Source: an uncultured Eubacteriales bacterium (GTDB lineage Bacteria > Bacillota > Clostridia > Oscillospirales > UBA644). From it: a DNA stretch of 8,257 nt. The notes beneath the pieces were generated by a model, which was given only the letters and a program-made list of their open reading frames with translations, was not told the DNA's origin and searched no databases. Numbering within the stretch: the first letter of the stretch is position 1; every line of letters starts with the position of its first letter. This document shows positions 1 through 6,601 of the stretch, piece by piece. The stretch is from the NCBI GenBank assembly GCA_934481505.1, contig CAKSPP010000051.1, positions 1 to 8,257 on the forward strand, written 5' to 3'. Made by a program: the position numbers and the translations under genes.

Positions 1-2
1 AT

Positions 3-464
3 CCTATCGTTTTCGAGCCTTAAAGGAACGGCGACCTTTTTGAGGTGCATTCCGATAAGGGTGCAGCCGATATCAATCCCGCCGTCGGCTTTTATTTCTT
101 CGAGGACGACGGGATCTTTGAAGTTTTTATAGCAGGTCGTCGCAAAACTTCCGCCCGCCTTGACTTTCGGAACTACCCAGACGGGTTCGGCAAACGGGAC
201 GGCTTCTCTTTCGACGACGATTGCCCTGTTAAGGTGTTCGCAGCACTGGGCGGCAAGATATATTCCCTTTTCGTCGAGAAGCGGTTTTACGGCGTTGTAG
301 ATTGCGACAGCCGTTTCTTCGGAAGAAGCTTTTCCGGGGTTATTGCCCGAAACCTCGCTCGTAGAGCAGCCGACGACAAGGATCTGTCCCCTTTTCATAT
401 TCGCCCTTTCGATAAATTCCGAAAATGTTTTTTTCGCCTGTTCGGCAATCAGATTAAGATCCAT
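3..464 (-). CDS. ywlG: YwlG / TIGR01440 (UPF0340) family protein, 3' end cut by window edge
   Basis: This is a conserved cytosolic protein of unsettled function; the family is usually annotated only as UPF0340/TIGR01440. Only 154 residues are visible and the frame is still open at the left edge; Bacillus YwlG is about 180 residues, so roughly the last 25 are missing. Recognition rests on conserved blocks: GCSTSEVSG (32-40), AAQCCEHLNRA (71-81), VPKVKAGGSFA (98-108) and KADGGIDIGCTLIGMHLK (125-142). The start ATG at 464 is chosen because an AAGGAG site (471-476) lies 6 bases upstream and overlaps the stop codon of the ECF S-component gene, so the two are probably translationally coupled. It is the last visible gene of the comEC operon. 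No membrane segment is seen. The paired cysteines at 74-75 and the Ser/Thr-rich GCSTSE loop suggest a ligand or active site, but that is inference. Family assignment is firm; function is unknown. Confidence 0.93.
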   Translation of the reverse strand, partial: MDLNLIAEQAKKTFSEFIERANMKRGQILVVGCSTSEVSGNNPGKASSEETAVAIYNAVKPLLDEKGIYLAAQCCEHLNRAIVVEREAVPFAEPVWVVPKVKAGGSFATTCYKNFKDPVVLEEIKADGGIDIGCTLIGMHLKKVAVPLRLENDR

Positions 465-474
465 TTTGGTCTCC

Positions 475-996
475 TTAATAAAAGATTTTATCGGCTTTCG
501 ATTTGCGAAGAATTTCGCTTATAACTATGGCAAAGACTATTCCCATGCCGCCCTGGAAGAAGTCTCCGGGAAGGGTTGCAAGTCCCGCTTCAAATCCTGC
601 TCCGAGGAACACGGCGGAGAAGAGATAGTAGCCGCCGACCATTATTACTTCGGCAACGATTCCGCCGACGATTTTTCCGATAATCGGGAAACGCATTTTG
701 GACATTCCCTTAACGATAAGAGCAGCAACGAGAGCCATTATAAATTTTATAATGAAAGTTGCGACGGCATATGTAGGATAGCCGGCGAAAAGGTCTGCAA
801 GGCTGCTGCCTATACCTGCGGCAAAAGAACCGTAAACGGGTCCGAGATAAAATCCGGAAAGAAGAACGAAACAGTCTCCGATATGGATATATCCGCCGAG
901 CGGCGACGGGAAAAGATGTATCATGGTGAAGATACATGTGATTGCGGCAAAGAGTGCCGTTAGGACAAGTTTTTTGATGTGGTTTGAGTTTTTCAT
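475..996 (-). CDS. ECF transporter S component (substrate-binding membrane subunit)
   Basis: This is an integral membrane protein of 173 residues that resembles the substrate-specific S subunits of energy-coupling-factor vitamin transporters. Such subunits capture a small vitamin-like substrate and share an EcfA/EcfA'/EcfT module encoded elsewhere; none is in this window. Length and about six hydrophobic segments fit the family. The N-terminal helix carries an AxxxA motif (A14-A18) of the type used to dock EcfT. The block GGYIHIGDCFVLLSGF (34-49), followed by LGPVYGSFAAGIGSSLADL (51-69) and GYPTYAVATFIIK (72-84), is typical of the riboflavin-transporter-like/DUF1393 S-component group (PF07155). 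Substrate cannot be read from sequence; pyrimidine, pyridoxine, pantothenate and flavin precursors are all transported by related subunits. AGGAGG at 1004-1009 sits 7 bases upstream of the ATG, inside the end of the glycosylase gene. No riboswitch precedes it because it is embedded in an operon. The stop overlaps the ywlG ribosome binding site. Confidence 0.9.
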   Translation of the reverse strand: MKNSNHIKKLVLTALFAAITCIFTMIHLFPSPLGGYIHIGDCFVLLSGFYLGPVYGSFAAGIGSSLADLFAGYPTYAVATFIIKFIMALVAALIVKGMSKMRFPIIGKIVGGIVAEVIMVGGYYLFSAVFLGAGFEAGLATLPGDFFQGGMGIVFAIVISEILRKSKADKIFY

Positions 997-1000
997 TTTT

Positions 1001-1480
1001 TTACCTCCTGATTTCTTTCCATTCTTCTATAAGCATTTCGAGAGAAAAAGCGGCGTTTGCGGGACTTGTTGAAGGAAGTGCCTTTGCCGTAATTTCTACC
1101 GAAGAAGCCACATATTTTTTATAATATTTCTCCGCGGTCTTTCCGTTGAGAAATATTTTCTTTATCCCCGTATTTTTCACAAGCGACGAAATATCGTTGG
1201 GTTCGACATTCTTTATCGAAGCGTCGGACGACCCCGTTATTTCGCAGCTGCCGATAACATCCCACAGAGCGACTTTGTTTCTTTTAAGAAACGCTTTCTT
1301 TTCGCTTATTGTTTCGGGTTCTTTATCAGAAAAAACGGCAGAAAGGACTTTCCAGAATCGGTTCTGTTTATGGCCGTAGAAAAAGCCCGTTTCTCTCGAT
1401 TTAACCGACGGAAAACTGCCGAGAACCAGAATTTCGGCGGTTTCGGGGACGAACGCCGGGATAGGATGAACCGTCTTCAT
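1001..1480 (-). CDS. DNA-deoxyinosine (hypoxanthine) glycosylase, uracil-DNA glycosylase superfamily family 6
   Basis: This is a base-excision repair enzyme that is expected to remove hypoxanthine (deaminated adenine) from DNA. The 159-residue protein matches the TIGR04274 / UDG family 6 pattern: ILVLGSFPSVKSRE (17-30) holds the GSFPS version of UDG motif 1, followed by FFYGHKQNRFWKVL (33-46) with the conserved Asn40, then ALWDVIGSCE (71-80), FLNGKTAEKYY (110-120) and the C-terminal LPSTSPANA (135-143) that replaces the HPSP motif of other UDGs. Length is as usual for the family and the protein is cytosolic. Its ATG overlaps the stop of the upstream HD gene as ATGA (1477-1480) and no Shine-Dalgarno is seen just before it, so translation is probably by coupling. 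Placement in an operon headed by comEC suggests, but does not prove, a link between DNA import and repair of damaged incoming strands. Confidence 0.92.
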   Translation of the reverse strand: MKTVHPIPAFVPETAEILVLGSFPSVKSRETGFFYGHKQNRFWKVLSAVFSDKEPETISEKKAFLKRNKVALWDVIGSCEITGSSDASIKNVEPNDISSLVKNTGIKKIFLNGKTAEKYYKKYVASSVEITAKALPSTSPANAAFSLEMLIEEWKEIRR

Positions 1481-2067
1481 TTTGTAAGTTCGGCGGTTTC
1501 TTTATTTACGCTTTCTTCGCAGCTTCGCATTGCGAGAATCGTTTTTTCCATAAGTTCTTCAAGCGTCCAGCCGAGGTTCTCGGCACCTTTTGAAATAACG
1601 TCTCTTGAACAGCCTGCGGCGAATTTTTTATCCTTATATTTCTTTTTAAGGCTCGAAACCTCCATATCGCAGACGCTTTTCGACGGTCTCATTTTTGCGG
1701 CAGCCCCGATAAGGCCCGTAAGTTCGTCGGCGGCGAAAAGAATTTTTTCCATTTCGCAGGACGGTTCGACATCGCAGCATATTCCGTAGCCGTGGCTGCA
1801 GACCGCATGAATAAGTTCGTCGGACGCTCCGCCGTCTTTCAGAAGTTCGGGAGCTTTTTTGCAATGTTCTTCGGGATAAAGCTCAAAGTCGATATCGTGA
1901 AGAAGTCCTGCCGTCGCCCAGAAATCGGCGTCGTCTCCGTTACCCGTTTCTATGGCATACCATCGCATAACTCCCTCAACGGTAAGAGCGTGGAGAATGT
2001 GGAACGGCTCCTTATTGAATTTTTTAAGAAGAGCTATCGCTTCGGGTCTTGTAAGATTTGATGTCAT
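1477..2067 (-). CDS. HD-domain protein (putative phosphohydrolase)
   Basis: This is a cytosolic 196-residue member of the HD superfamily of metal-dependent phosphohydrolases. The metal-binding pattern is visible: His26 in FHILHALTVEG (22-32), the signature His57-Asp58 in GLLHDIDFELYPEEHCK (54-70), His92 in CSHGYG (90-95) and Asp114 in FAADELTGLI (111-120). This stand-alone small HD protein is common in Clostridia and is generally annotated only as an HD or HDIG domain hydrolase; the natural substrate is unknown. The protein is cysteine-rich for its size (eight Cys, including CCDVEPSC at 97-104), which may be structural or a redox feature. The ATG at 2067 is supported by AAAGGAGG (2077-2084) inside the 3' end of comEC, one base after whose stop codon the gene begins. 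It overlaps the downstream glycosylase gene by 4 bases. The domain call is secure; the reaction is not. Confidence 0.88.
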   Translation of the reverse strand: MTSNLTRPEAIALLKKFNKEPFHILHALTVEGVMRWYAIETGNGDDADFWATAGLLHDIDFELYPEEHCKKAPELLKDGGASDELIHAVCSHGYGICCDVEPSCEMEKILFAADELTGLIGAAAKMRPSKSVCDMEVSSLKKKYKDKKFAAGCSRDVISKGAENLGWTLEELMEKTILAMRSCEESVNKETAELTK

Positions 2068-2068
2068 A

Positions 2069-4453
2069 TCAGGCAGCCTCCTTTGTTTCTACGGAATACT
2101 TTTCACCGTCAAGGGTGAAGATTATATTTCCGCTGTCCATTGTATAATAAATCTTTCCGTATTTTTCGAGACGGGCAATCGTCTCTTTATCCGGATGTCC
2201 GTATTTATTTTTCTTTGCACAGGAAATGACCGACGCTTCGGGCGTTATCTGCGAAAGGAATTCTTCGCAGGCGGAATATTTGGAACCGTGATGGCCGACC
2301 GAATAGATATCGGTATCAAGAGTCGGATATTCGGCGATAAGTCTCTTTTCTCCGACTTTTGAAAGGTCGCCGCACAAAAGCACGTCGGTATCGGCAAAAT
2401 CGAGGAACAAAACCGTGCTGTTATCGTTTTCGTCGGCGTTTTCAGTCATGTGTCCGAGAAGCAGATTTATCGTCGCACAGTCGAGTTTCAGAGTTTCGTC
2501 GTCGTGGAGAATGATCATTTTCGTGTTGTGCTCGTTTAAGTAGGTGTGAAGTTCTTCGTCTTCTTTCGGGTCGGGACTTGTATAGGGAATCATAACTTCC
2601 CTTGTCCTGATTTTCGAAACAAGAGTTCTCACGCCGTTCATATGGTCGTCGTGCATATGTGAAATAATCAGTTTATCGATTTTAGTGTAGCCTTTCGAAA
2701 GAATATATTCGGCACATCTGTCGCCAGGCTCGGTCGTTCCGCCGCAGTCGTAAACATAAACTTTGTCGCCGCAGGTAATAACCGTGCAGTTGCCCTGCCC
2801 GACATCGATAAAAGCAACTTCGACTTTCCCCTCCGTGCGGATATTTTCGACGGAATTATCGGTAAAGAAATACACGCCTATCGAAAGCACGATAACAAGC
2901 AATGCGATAGCCGCGGAGCGGATTTTTCCTATCTGCCGCCTTTTATCCTTTTTCTTCACGGGAGAGACGATAAGATAAATTATAAACGCCGCAAGCAAAA
3001 CGGCTATTACCGAAAGGAGCATCCACCAGTCGCCGACAAAGCTCATATCAAGCGTATATGAAGAAACATTGCCCGTAAGCAGAGAAACAAACTTTGCGGA
3101 AAGCATAATAAGCGAAACTCCTATTTTTGAAATATACGCACACGGCAGAGCGAAAAAGGAAAGCAGAGGCAAGAACGAAATGAGAAGCCCTGCGACAGCG
3201 AAAACAAAAGAAAACGTAACAAACGGGAAAATCAGAATGTTGCCGAGGATTGCAAGATAAGACGCCTCACCGAAGCAGAAAAGAGATATCGGGAAAGTGG
3301 CGACGGTGCAAAGAACGGAAACGGTGACGGAGGAAACAAGCCCTCCCGTAAATTTCCCGAGCCTTATCGACAAGCGGATAAACAAGAAATTTATGATTAT
3401 CGAATAAAGCGGCTTATAGAAAAAGACGATTGCCGCGGTTGACGCAAAAGATAAAAGAAACGACGGCGACGAAACTATAAACGGATCGAAAATAACGATA
3501 AGGAAAAGTGCAAGTCCGAAAGAGTTTTTCGCGTCCGCCCGTCGGCTTACCGCTGTTCCCAACAGAACGACAAACTGCATTATCACCGCACGGACAACCG
3601 ACGGAGAAAAGCCGGAAAGAGCGGCAAGCAAAACAAGAGCCGCTGCCGTCGCGGGATATTTCAGATATTTATGCCCGGCTTTTGAAAACAAAGTAAAGAA
3701 GAAAACGGAAAGAATTCCGACATGAAGACCCGAAACCGCAAGGATATGCGATATTCCGGCGGCTCTGAAATCCTCTTTTACTTCATAGTCGATATCGGAA
3801 GTGTCGCCGAAAAGAAAACCTTTGACGACATCGGAAACATCTCCGAAAAGATATTCGAGTTTGCTTTCAGCCGCAGTCTTTATATTGCCGATTTTTACGT
3901 TTATATCGTCGGGGTCGGGCGGCAAAACCGTTGTTTCTCCCTTGTTTTTCGCAAAGAAAGTTATCCCGTTATATCTGTAATAATAGTTTCTTTCGCCGCT
4001 TTCGAGTTCAAAAGAAGAAGTGACGCGGCTGCCGACGGAAATATTTTCTTCGTCAAAACCGTAAAAGATAATTCCCGTATCGCGAAGTTCTTCGGGGCTT
4101 TCGATTTTGCCGAAATAGCGGTAATAGCCCTTTGAAGTAAGGGTCGGTTCCCTGTAAATATAGACGGTGCAGTTTTCAACCGAACCCGAATACTTGTCCG
4201 CCGTCGAAACGGTATTTGTATTCTTCACTGTCCAGATATTGCATACGATAAGGAAAACGGTCATAAAGAGAACCGCCGTAACGCAGAATTCGCGTTTTGC
4301 GGGTCTTGCGACCGAGAGAATTGCAGCCGCCGTTATCGCGATAATCGAAATTACCGTGAAAGCAGTATCGAAAACTGTTGAAAAGAAGATAAATTCACGC
4401 AGGAACGCCGCCGCAAAAGCTGCCGTTCCCATGACAAGAAACGGTCTTTTCAT
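2069..4453 (-). CDS. comEC: ComEC/Rec2 family DNA internalisation competence protein
   Basis: This is a polytopic membrane channel protein that in transformable bacteria passes single-stranded DNA across the cytoplasmic membrane. The 794 residues show the full family architecture: two or three N-terminal hydrophobic helices (about 5-75), an extracytoplasmic OB-like region (about 85-180), the Competence domain (about 205-500) with FLFGDTSD (213-220) and the hallmark GISHILAVSGLHVG (233-246), and a C-terminal metallo-beta-lactamase domain (about 543-790). The latter keeps apparent metal ligands: IDVGQGN (549-555), SHMHDDHMNG (598-607; H599, H601, D603, H604), LCGDLS (693-698; D696), GHHGS (720-724) and YGHP (751-754), so a nuclease-like activity is plausible. 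Length is normal (B. subtilis ComEC about 776). It starts at ATG 4453; a weak GGGG site lies 10 bases upstream. It heads the visible five-gene operon. comEA, comFA or other uptake genes are not in the window, so functional competence cannot be concluded. Confidence 0.96.
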   Translation of the reverse strand: MKRPFLVMGTAAFAAAFLREFIFFSTVFDTAFTVISIIAITAAAILSVARPAKREFCVTAVLFMTVFLIVCNIWTVKNTNTVSTADKYSGSVENCTVYIYREPTLTSKGYYRYFGKIESPEELRDTGIIFYGFDEENISVGSRVTSSFELESGERNYYYRYNGITFFAKNKGETTVLPPDPDDINVKIGNIKTAAESKLEYLFGDVSDVVKGFLFGDTSDIDYEVKEDFRAAGISHILAVSGLHVGILSVFFFTLFSKAGHKYLKYPATAAALVLLAALSGFSPSVVRAVIMQFVVLLGTAVSRRADAKNSFGLALFLIVIFDPFIVSSPSFLLSFASTAAIVFFYKPLYSIIINFLFIRLSIRLGKFTGGLVSSVTVSVLCTVATFPISLFCFGEASYLAILGNILIFPFVTFSFVFAVAGLLISFLPLLSFFALPCAYISKIGVSLIMLSAKFVSLLTGNVSSYTLDMSFVGDWWMLLSVIAVLLAAFIIYLIVSPVKKKDKRRQIGKIRSAAIALLVIVLSIGVYFFTDNSVENIRTEGKVEVAFIDVGQGNCTVITCGDKVYVYDCGGTTEPGDRCAEYILSKGYTKIDKLIISHMHDDHMNGVRTLVSKIRTREVMIPYTSPDPKEDEELHTYLNEHNTKMIILHDDETLKLDCATINLLLGHMTENADENDNSTVLFLDFADTDVLLCGDLSKVGEKRLIAEYPTLDTDIYSVGHHGSKYSACEEFLSQITPEASVISCAKKNKYGHPDKETIARLEKYGKIYYTMDSGNIIFTLDGEKYSVETKEAA

Positions 4454-4529
4454 ATAAAAATATCCCCATTATCGTATTTAACACAGTCTATCACTTATTT
4501 ATGACAAAAGTAAGAAAAAACAGCCGTTT

Positions 4530-5105
4530 TCAGTCATTTTTCGTAAAAAGTGAGACCAAAAGATAAAGAGATATCAGAAGAAGAGAGAAATTTCTGCAGT
4601 TCAAAGTAAAAATAACCAAAGAAAGGGTAAAAAGCAGCAGAATAAAAGCCGCGGAAACCGCCTTGCTTAATAAAATCGCTTTGCCGTAAGGGAAAAGGCG
4701 GAAAAGGATATTCCGAAACACCCTGCCGCCGTCAAGAGGAAAAACGGGCAGAATATTCAGTAAAAAATAGGCAAGGTTATAGGCGATAAATTCTCCGTTT
4801 TCGGCAAAAAAAGAATTTTTGCTTATAAGAAACGAAAGGGCGGCAATAATAAGATTGAAAAGAGGCCCTGCCGCAAGGGCGATGTTTTCTTTGAAAAACG
4901 AAAGTTTCGAGGTGCTTGAAAATTCGGCTGAAATTCCGAACGGAAGCACCTTTACCGACTTTATTCTCGCCTTGAAAATATAGTAGAAAAAGATGTGAGC
5001 ACTTTCGTGAAATGACGCCGAAACAAAGATATAAATAAGCGTTTTACCGCCGTCAAGAAGATAAAAAAGCCCCCAGAAAATGAGGGTAACGATGTTGCCT
5101 TTCAT
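4530..5105 (-). CDS. SpoIVFB-like M50 site-2 protease (compact, no CBS domain)
   Basis: This is a zinc metalloprotease embedded in the membrane that cuts substrates within the bilayer. The 191-residue protein carries the M50 signatures: HESAH (33-37) as the HExxH zinc site, the conserved AAGPLFN stretch (78-84), and NILPVFPLDGGR (117-128) where Asp125 is the third zinc ligand. Hydrophobic segments lie around 5-30, 75-95, 105-122 and 145-188. B. subtilis SpoIVFB, which processes pro-sigma-K, is about 288 residues with a C-terminal CBS domain; this protein stops right after the membrane region and has no CBS. The SpoIVFB reading is supported by location: in many spore formers spoIVFA-spoIVFB lies beside rodA/min/mre genes, and here rodA is directly divergent. 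The ATG overlaps the stop of the small upstream gene (ATGA, 5102-5105), with only a weak GGA before it, so synthesis is probably coupled to that gene. A general M50 protease of other function remains possible. Confidence 0.85.
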   Translation of the reverse strand: MKGNIVTLIFWGLFYLLDGGKTLIYIFVSASFHESAHIFFYYIFKARIKSVKVLPFGISAEFSSTSKLSFFKENIALAAGPLFNLIIAALSFLISKNSFFAENGEFIAYNLAYFLLNILPVFPLDGGRVFRNILFRLFPYGKAILLSKAVSAAFILLLFTLSLVIFTLNCRNFSLLLISLYLLVSLFTKND

Positions 5106-5332
5106 TTTTCCGGGGTTGTCTTTACGGCGGCCGATATGAGACTTGCCATGTCGAAAGTTTCTTTGTCGACGACCGTCACATTCGGCGGAACGCTTTTGTT
5201 TTCAAAAGAAAAAACGGGAACGGTATTTTGCGGTAGAAACTCTCTTGCCGCGAAAAATCCGGCGACATATATTATCGCGAAAATAAGCCGCCAACCGAGA
5301 AAGAAACGCCATAATGACGGTGCTTTTTTCAT
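5102..5332 (-). CDS. Small single-span membrane protein encoded upstream of the M50 protease
   Basis: This is a 76-residue protein that I do not recognise by family. It begins MKKAPSLWRFF, has one hydrophobic helix at about residues 9-29 and then a 45-residue polar tail (PQNTVPVFSFENKSVPP and onward) that would lie outside the cytoplasm by the positive-inside rule. I chose ATG 5332 rather than the in-frame ATG at 5350 because GGGGAG (5340-5345) sits 7 bases before it, while the upstream ATG has no ribosome binding site. The gene overlaps the protease gene by ATGA, so a stoichiometric partner is likely. It occupies the place of SpoIVFA, the partner that holds SpoIVFB in check, yet it lacks the LytM/M23 domain of SpoIVFA. 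A regulatory or anchoring role for the protease is inference from position and topology only. SpoIVFA of B. subtilis is about 264 residues, so if related this is a stripped-down version. Confidence 0.75.
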   Translation of the reverse strand: MKKAPSLWRFFLGWRLIFAIIYVAGFFAAREFLPQNTVPVFSFENKSVPPNVTVVDKETFDMASLISAAVKTTPEK

Positions 5333-5339
5333 CTCATCA

Positions 5340-5345
5340 CTCCCC
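5340..5345 (-). promoter_or_regulatory. Shine-Dalgarno of the small membrane protein gene
   Basis: GGGGAG on the minus strand, 7 bases before ATG 5332. It decides the start, because the in-frame ATG at 5350 lies upstream of this site and has no purine-rich motif of its own. Confidence 0.7.
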
Positions 5346-5355
5346 TGCATATAAA

Positions 5356-5385
5356 ATTATGAAATTTCTTCAAGTTTTATGTTAT
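5356..5385 (-). promoter_or_regulatory. Candidate leftward promoter for the protease pair (weak)
   Basis: On the minus strand, ATAACA (5380-5385) and CATAAT (5356-5361) are separated by 18 bases and lie just upstream of the Shine-Dalgarno of the small membrane protein gene. They match 4/6 and 5/6 of the sigma-A boxes. The same stretch can also be read as a sigma-E-like pair (ACATAAA, 14 bases, CATAATTT), which would fit a sporulation gene, but the match is imperfect. The placement is sensible; the exact boxes are uncertain. Confidence 0.3.
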
Positions 5386-5390
5386 TCTTA

Positions 5391-5419
5391 TTGACAAAAA
5401 AAGCATTTACATATATAAT
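5391..5419 (+). promoter_or_regulatory. Perfect sigma-A consensus promoter for rodA
   Basis: TTGACA at 5391-5396 and TATAAT at 5414-5419 are both exact consensus hexamers with the ideal 17-base spacer. Transcription would start near 5426, giving a 5' untranslated leader of about 30 bases before the rodA GTG at 5457. No riboswitch or attenuator fits in so short a leader, so expression is expected to be strong and constitutive unless a protein operator overlaps. The tRNA-Thr gene downstream may use the same promoter. Confidence 0.9.
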
Positions 5420-5442
5420 ATATAAAGGTTAATGCATTTTCC

Positions 5443-5449
5443 GGGAGGG
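5443..5449 (+). promoter_or_regulatory. Shine-Dalgarno of rodA, deciding its GTG start
   Basis: GGGAGGG lies 7 bases before GTG 5457. No ATG in frame is found near it; the next in-frame Met is residue 43, inside the second half of the first membrane region, so GTG must be the start. Confidence 0.85.
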
Positions 5450-5456
5450 CTTTGAA

Positions 5457-6599
5457 GTGAAGAACTTCTTCTCCGCCGTGGGAGCCGCGATTTGGAATTA
5501 TATCCGAGAAGCCGATAAACTGTTGGCACTCGCAGTCCTCACTCTTTCGGCTTTCGGCGTTGTAGCTATATCAAGTGCGACAATGTACGATTCCGCCCTT
5601 CAGAAAAGGTCGGTTCTGATTCAGATAATCGCGATTTCAATCGGATTTCTGATAATGGTTATTCTTTCGAAGATCGACTATGACATTCTGTCGGAGCTGT
5701 CGCCCTATATTGTCGGATTTGCATTCCTTTTGAATTTATTCACCGCGATTTTCGCCCCGAACATCAACGGAAACAAAAACTGGCTTTTTATCGGTCCCAT
5801 ATCGGTTCAGCCGTCGGAAATAACGAAAGCCTTGTTTGCCTTAACGATGTCGGCACATCTTCGAAAAATCGGCGGAGAACCCGCAAGTTTCAAGAATATT
5901 TTATTCCTCGGACTTCATTTTCTCTGCTACGCGGGACCCATTGTTTTGCAGAAAGATATCGGCTCGGTGCTTGTTTATCTCTGTGCCTTTGCCGTTCTTT
6001 TATATATGTCGGGACTGCAATACAGATATCTGATTGCAGGCGGCGTTATCGTCGTTGCGGCAGTTCCACTTATCTGGAAATTTCTTTCGACATATCAGAA
6101 AGCCCGTATTATTTACGGATTTCAGCCGGAACTCGACCCCCTCGGATACGGACTTCAACCGCTCGTTTCGAAAATCGCACTCGGTTCGGGAGGTCTTACG
6201 GGGCTCGGTTACGGAAACGGAATTCAGACCCAGAACGACCTTCTGCCGGCGAGCAGCACCGACTTTATTTTCGGTATTATCGGCGAAGAATTCGGATTTA
6301 TCGGTTGTCTTTTCGTTATTGTAATGCTTATTTTAATAGTCTTTTTGATCGCCCGCGACGCGGCGAAAGCAAAGGACTATTGCGGAAAATATATCTGTGT
6401 GACCGTTGCCGCAATTATCGCGGTTCAGACGGTAATCAACATCGGAATGTGCGTGGGGCTTTCCCCAGTTATCGGAATAACGCTTCCGTTTGTAAGTTAC
6501 GGCGGATCTTCGGTTCTCAGTATGTATATCTGTCTCGGACTTGTTCAGGGCACGAGAATAAGAAGAGAAAAGGTTCTGAATTTCACAGGAAGATATTAA
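5457..6599 (+). CDS. rodA: RodA/FtsW/SpoVE family (SEDS) peptidoglycan glycosyltransferase, probably RodA
   Basis: This is a polytopic membrane enzyme of the SEDS family that polymerises lipid II into glycan strands with a partner class B PBP, which is not in this window. The 380-residue length and about ten hydrophobic segments fit. Family motifs seen are NGNKNWL (104-110), VQPSEITK (117-124), QKDIGSVLVY (165-174), the glycine-rich KIALGSGGLTGLGYGNG (239-255), STDFIFGIIGEEFGFIG (267-283), in which Asp269 corresponds to the catalytic Asp of RodA/FtsW enzymes, and the C-terminal LPFVSYGGSS (343-352). RodA rather than FtsW is favoured by the adjacent SpoIVFB-like gene, since rodA belongs to the mre/min neighbourhood in Clostridia; sequence alone does not exclude SpoVE or FtsW. 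The start is GTG 5457 with a strong Shine-Dalgarno and a consensus promoter. The gene stands alone on the plus strand, followed 47 bases later by tRNA-Thr. Confidence 0.93.
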   Translation: MKNFFSAVGAAIWNYIREADKLLALAVLTLSAFGVVAISSATMYDSALQKRSVLIQIIAISIGFLIMVILSKIDYDILSELSPYIVGFAFLLNLFTAIFAPNINGNKNWLFIGPISVQPSEITKALFALTMSAHLRKIGGEPASFKNILFLGLHFLCYAGPIVLQKDIGSVLVYLCAFAVLLYMSGLQYRYLIAGGVIVVAAVPLIWKFLSTYQKARIIYGFQPELDPLGYGLQPLVSKIALGSGGLTGLGYGNGIQTQNDLLPASSTDFIFGIIGEEFGFIGCLFVIVMLILIVFLIARDAAKAKDYCGKYICVTVAAIIAVQTVINIGMCVGLSPVIGITLPFVSYGGSSVLSMYICLGLVQGTRIRREKVLNFTGRY

Positions 6600-6601
6600 A
6601 A

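Noticed and set aside
45..524. Long plus-strand open frame opposite ywlG, and similar frames opposite or inside comEC, the glycosylase, HD and surface-protein genes
   Set aside because: They lie on the other strand or in another frame of genes with clear conserved motifs, have low-complexity translations and no ribosome binding site; they are by-products of the base composition.
997..1010. Riboswitch upstream of the ECF S-component gene
   Set aside because: There are only 4 bases between it and the glycosylase gene, leaving no space for a leader.
4454..4529. Possible separate promoter for comEC: TTGTCA on the minus strand (4502-4507), and a GATAAT further on (about 4470-4475)
   Set aside because: No -10 hexamer is found at 16-18 bases from TTGTCA, and no -35 at the right distance from GATAAT. 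The comEC run may be read from the protease promoter; the sequence does not decide.
4517..4530. Small hairpin AAAAC-AGCC-GTTTT at the end of the protease gene, a possible terminator before comEC
   Set aside because: Only five mostly A-T pairs and no uninterrupted T-run on the minus strand; too weak to claim as a terminator.
5333..5350. In-frame ATG at 5350 that would give the small membrane protein six more residues
   Set aside because: No Shine-Dalgarno before it, and the good GGGGAG site lies between it and ATG 5332.
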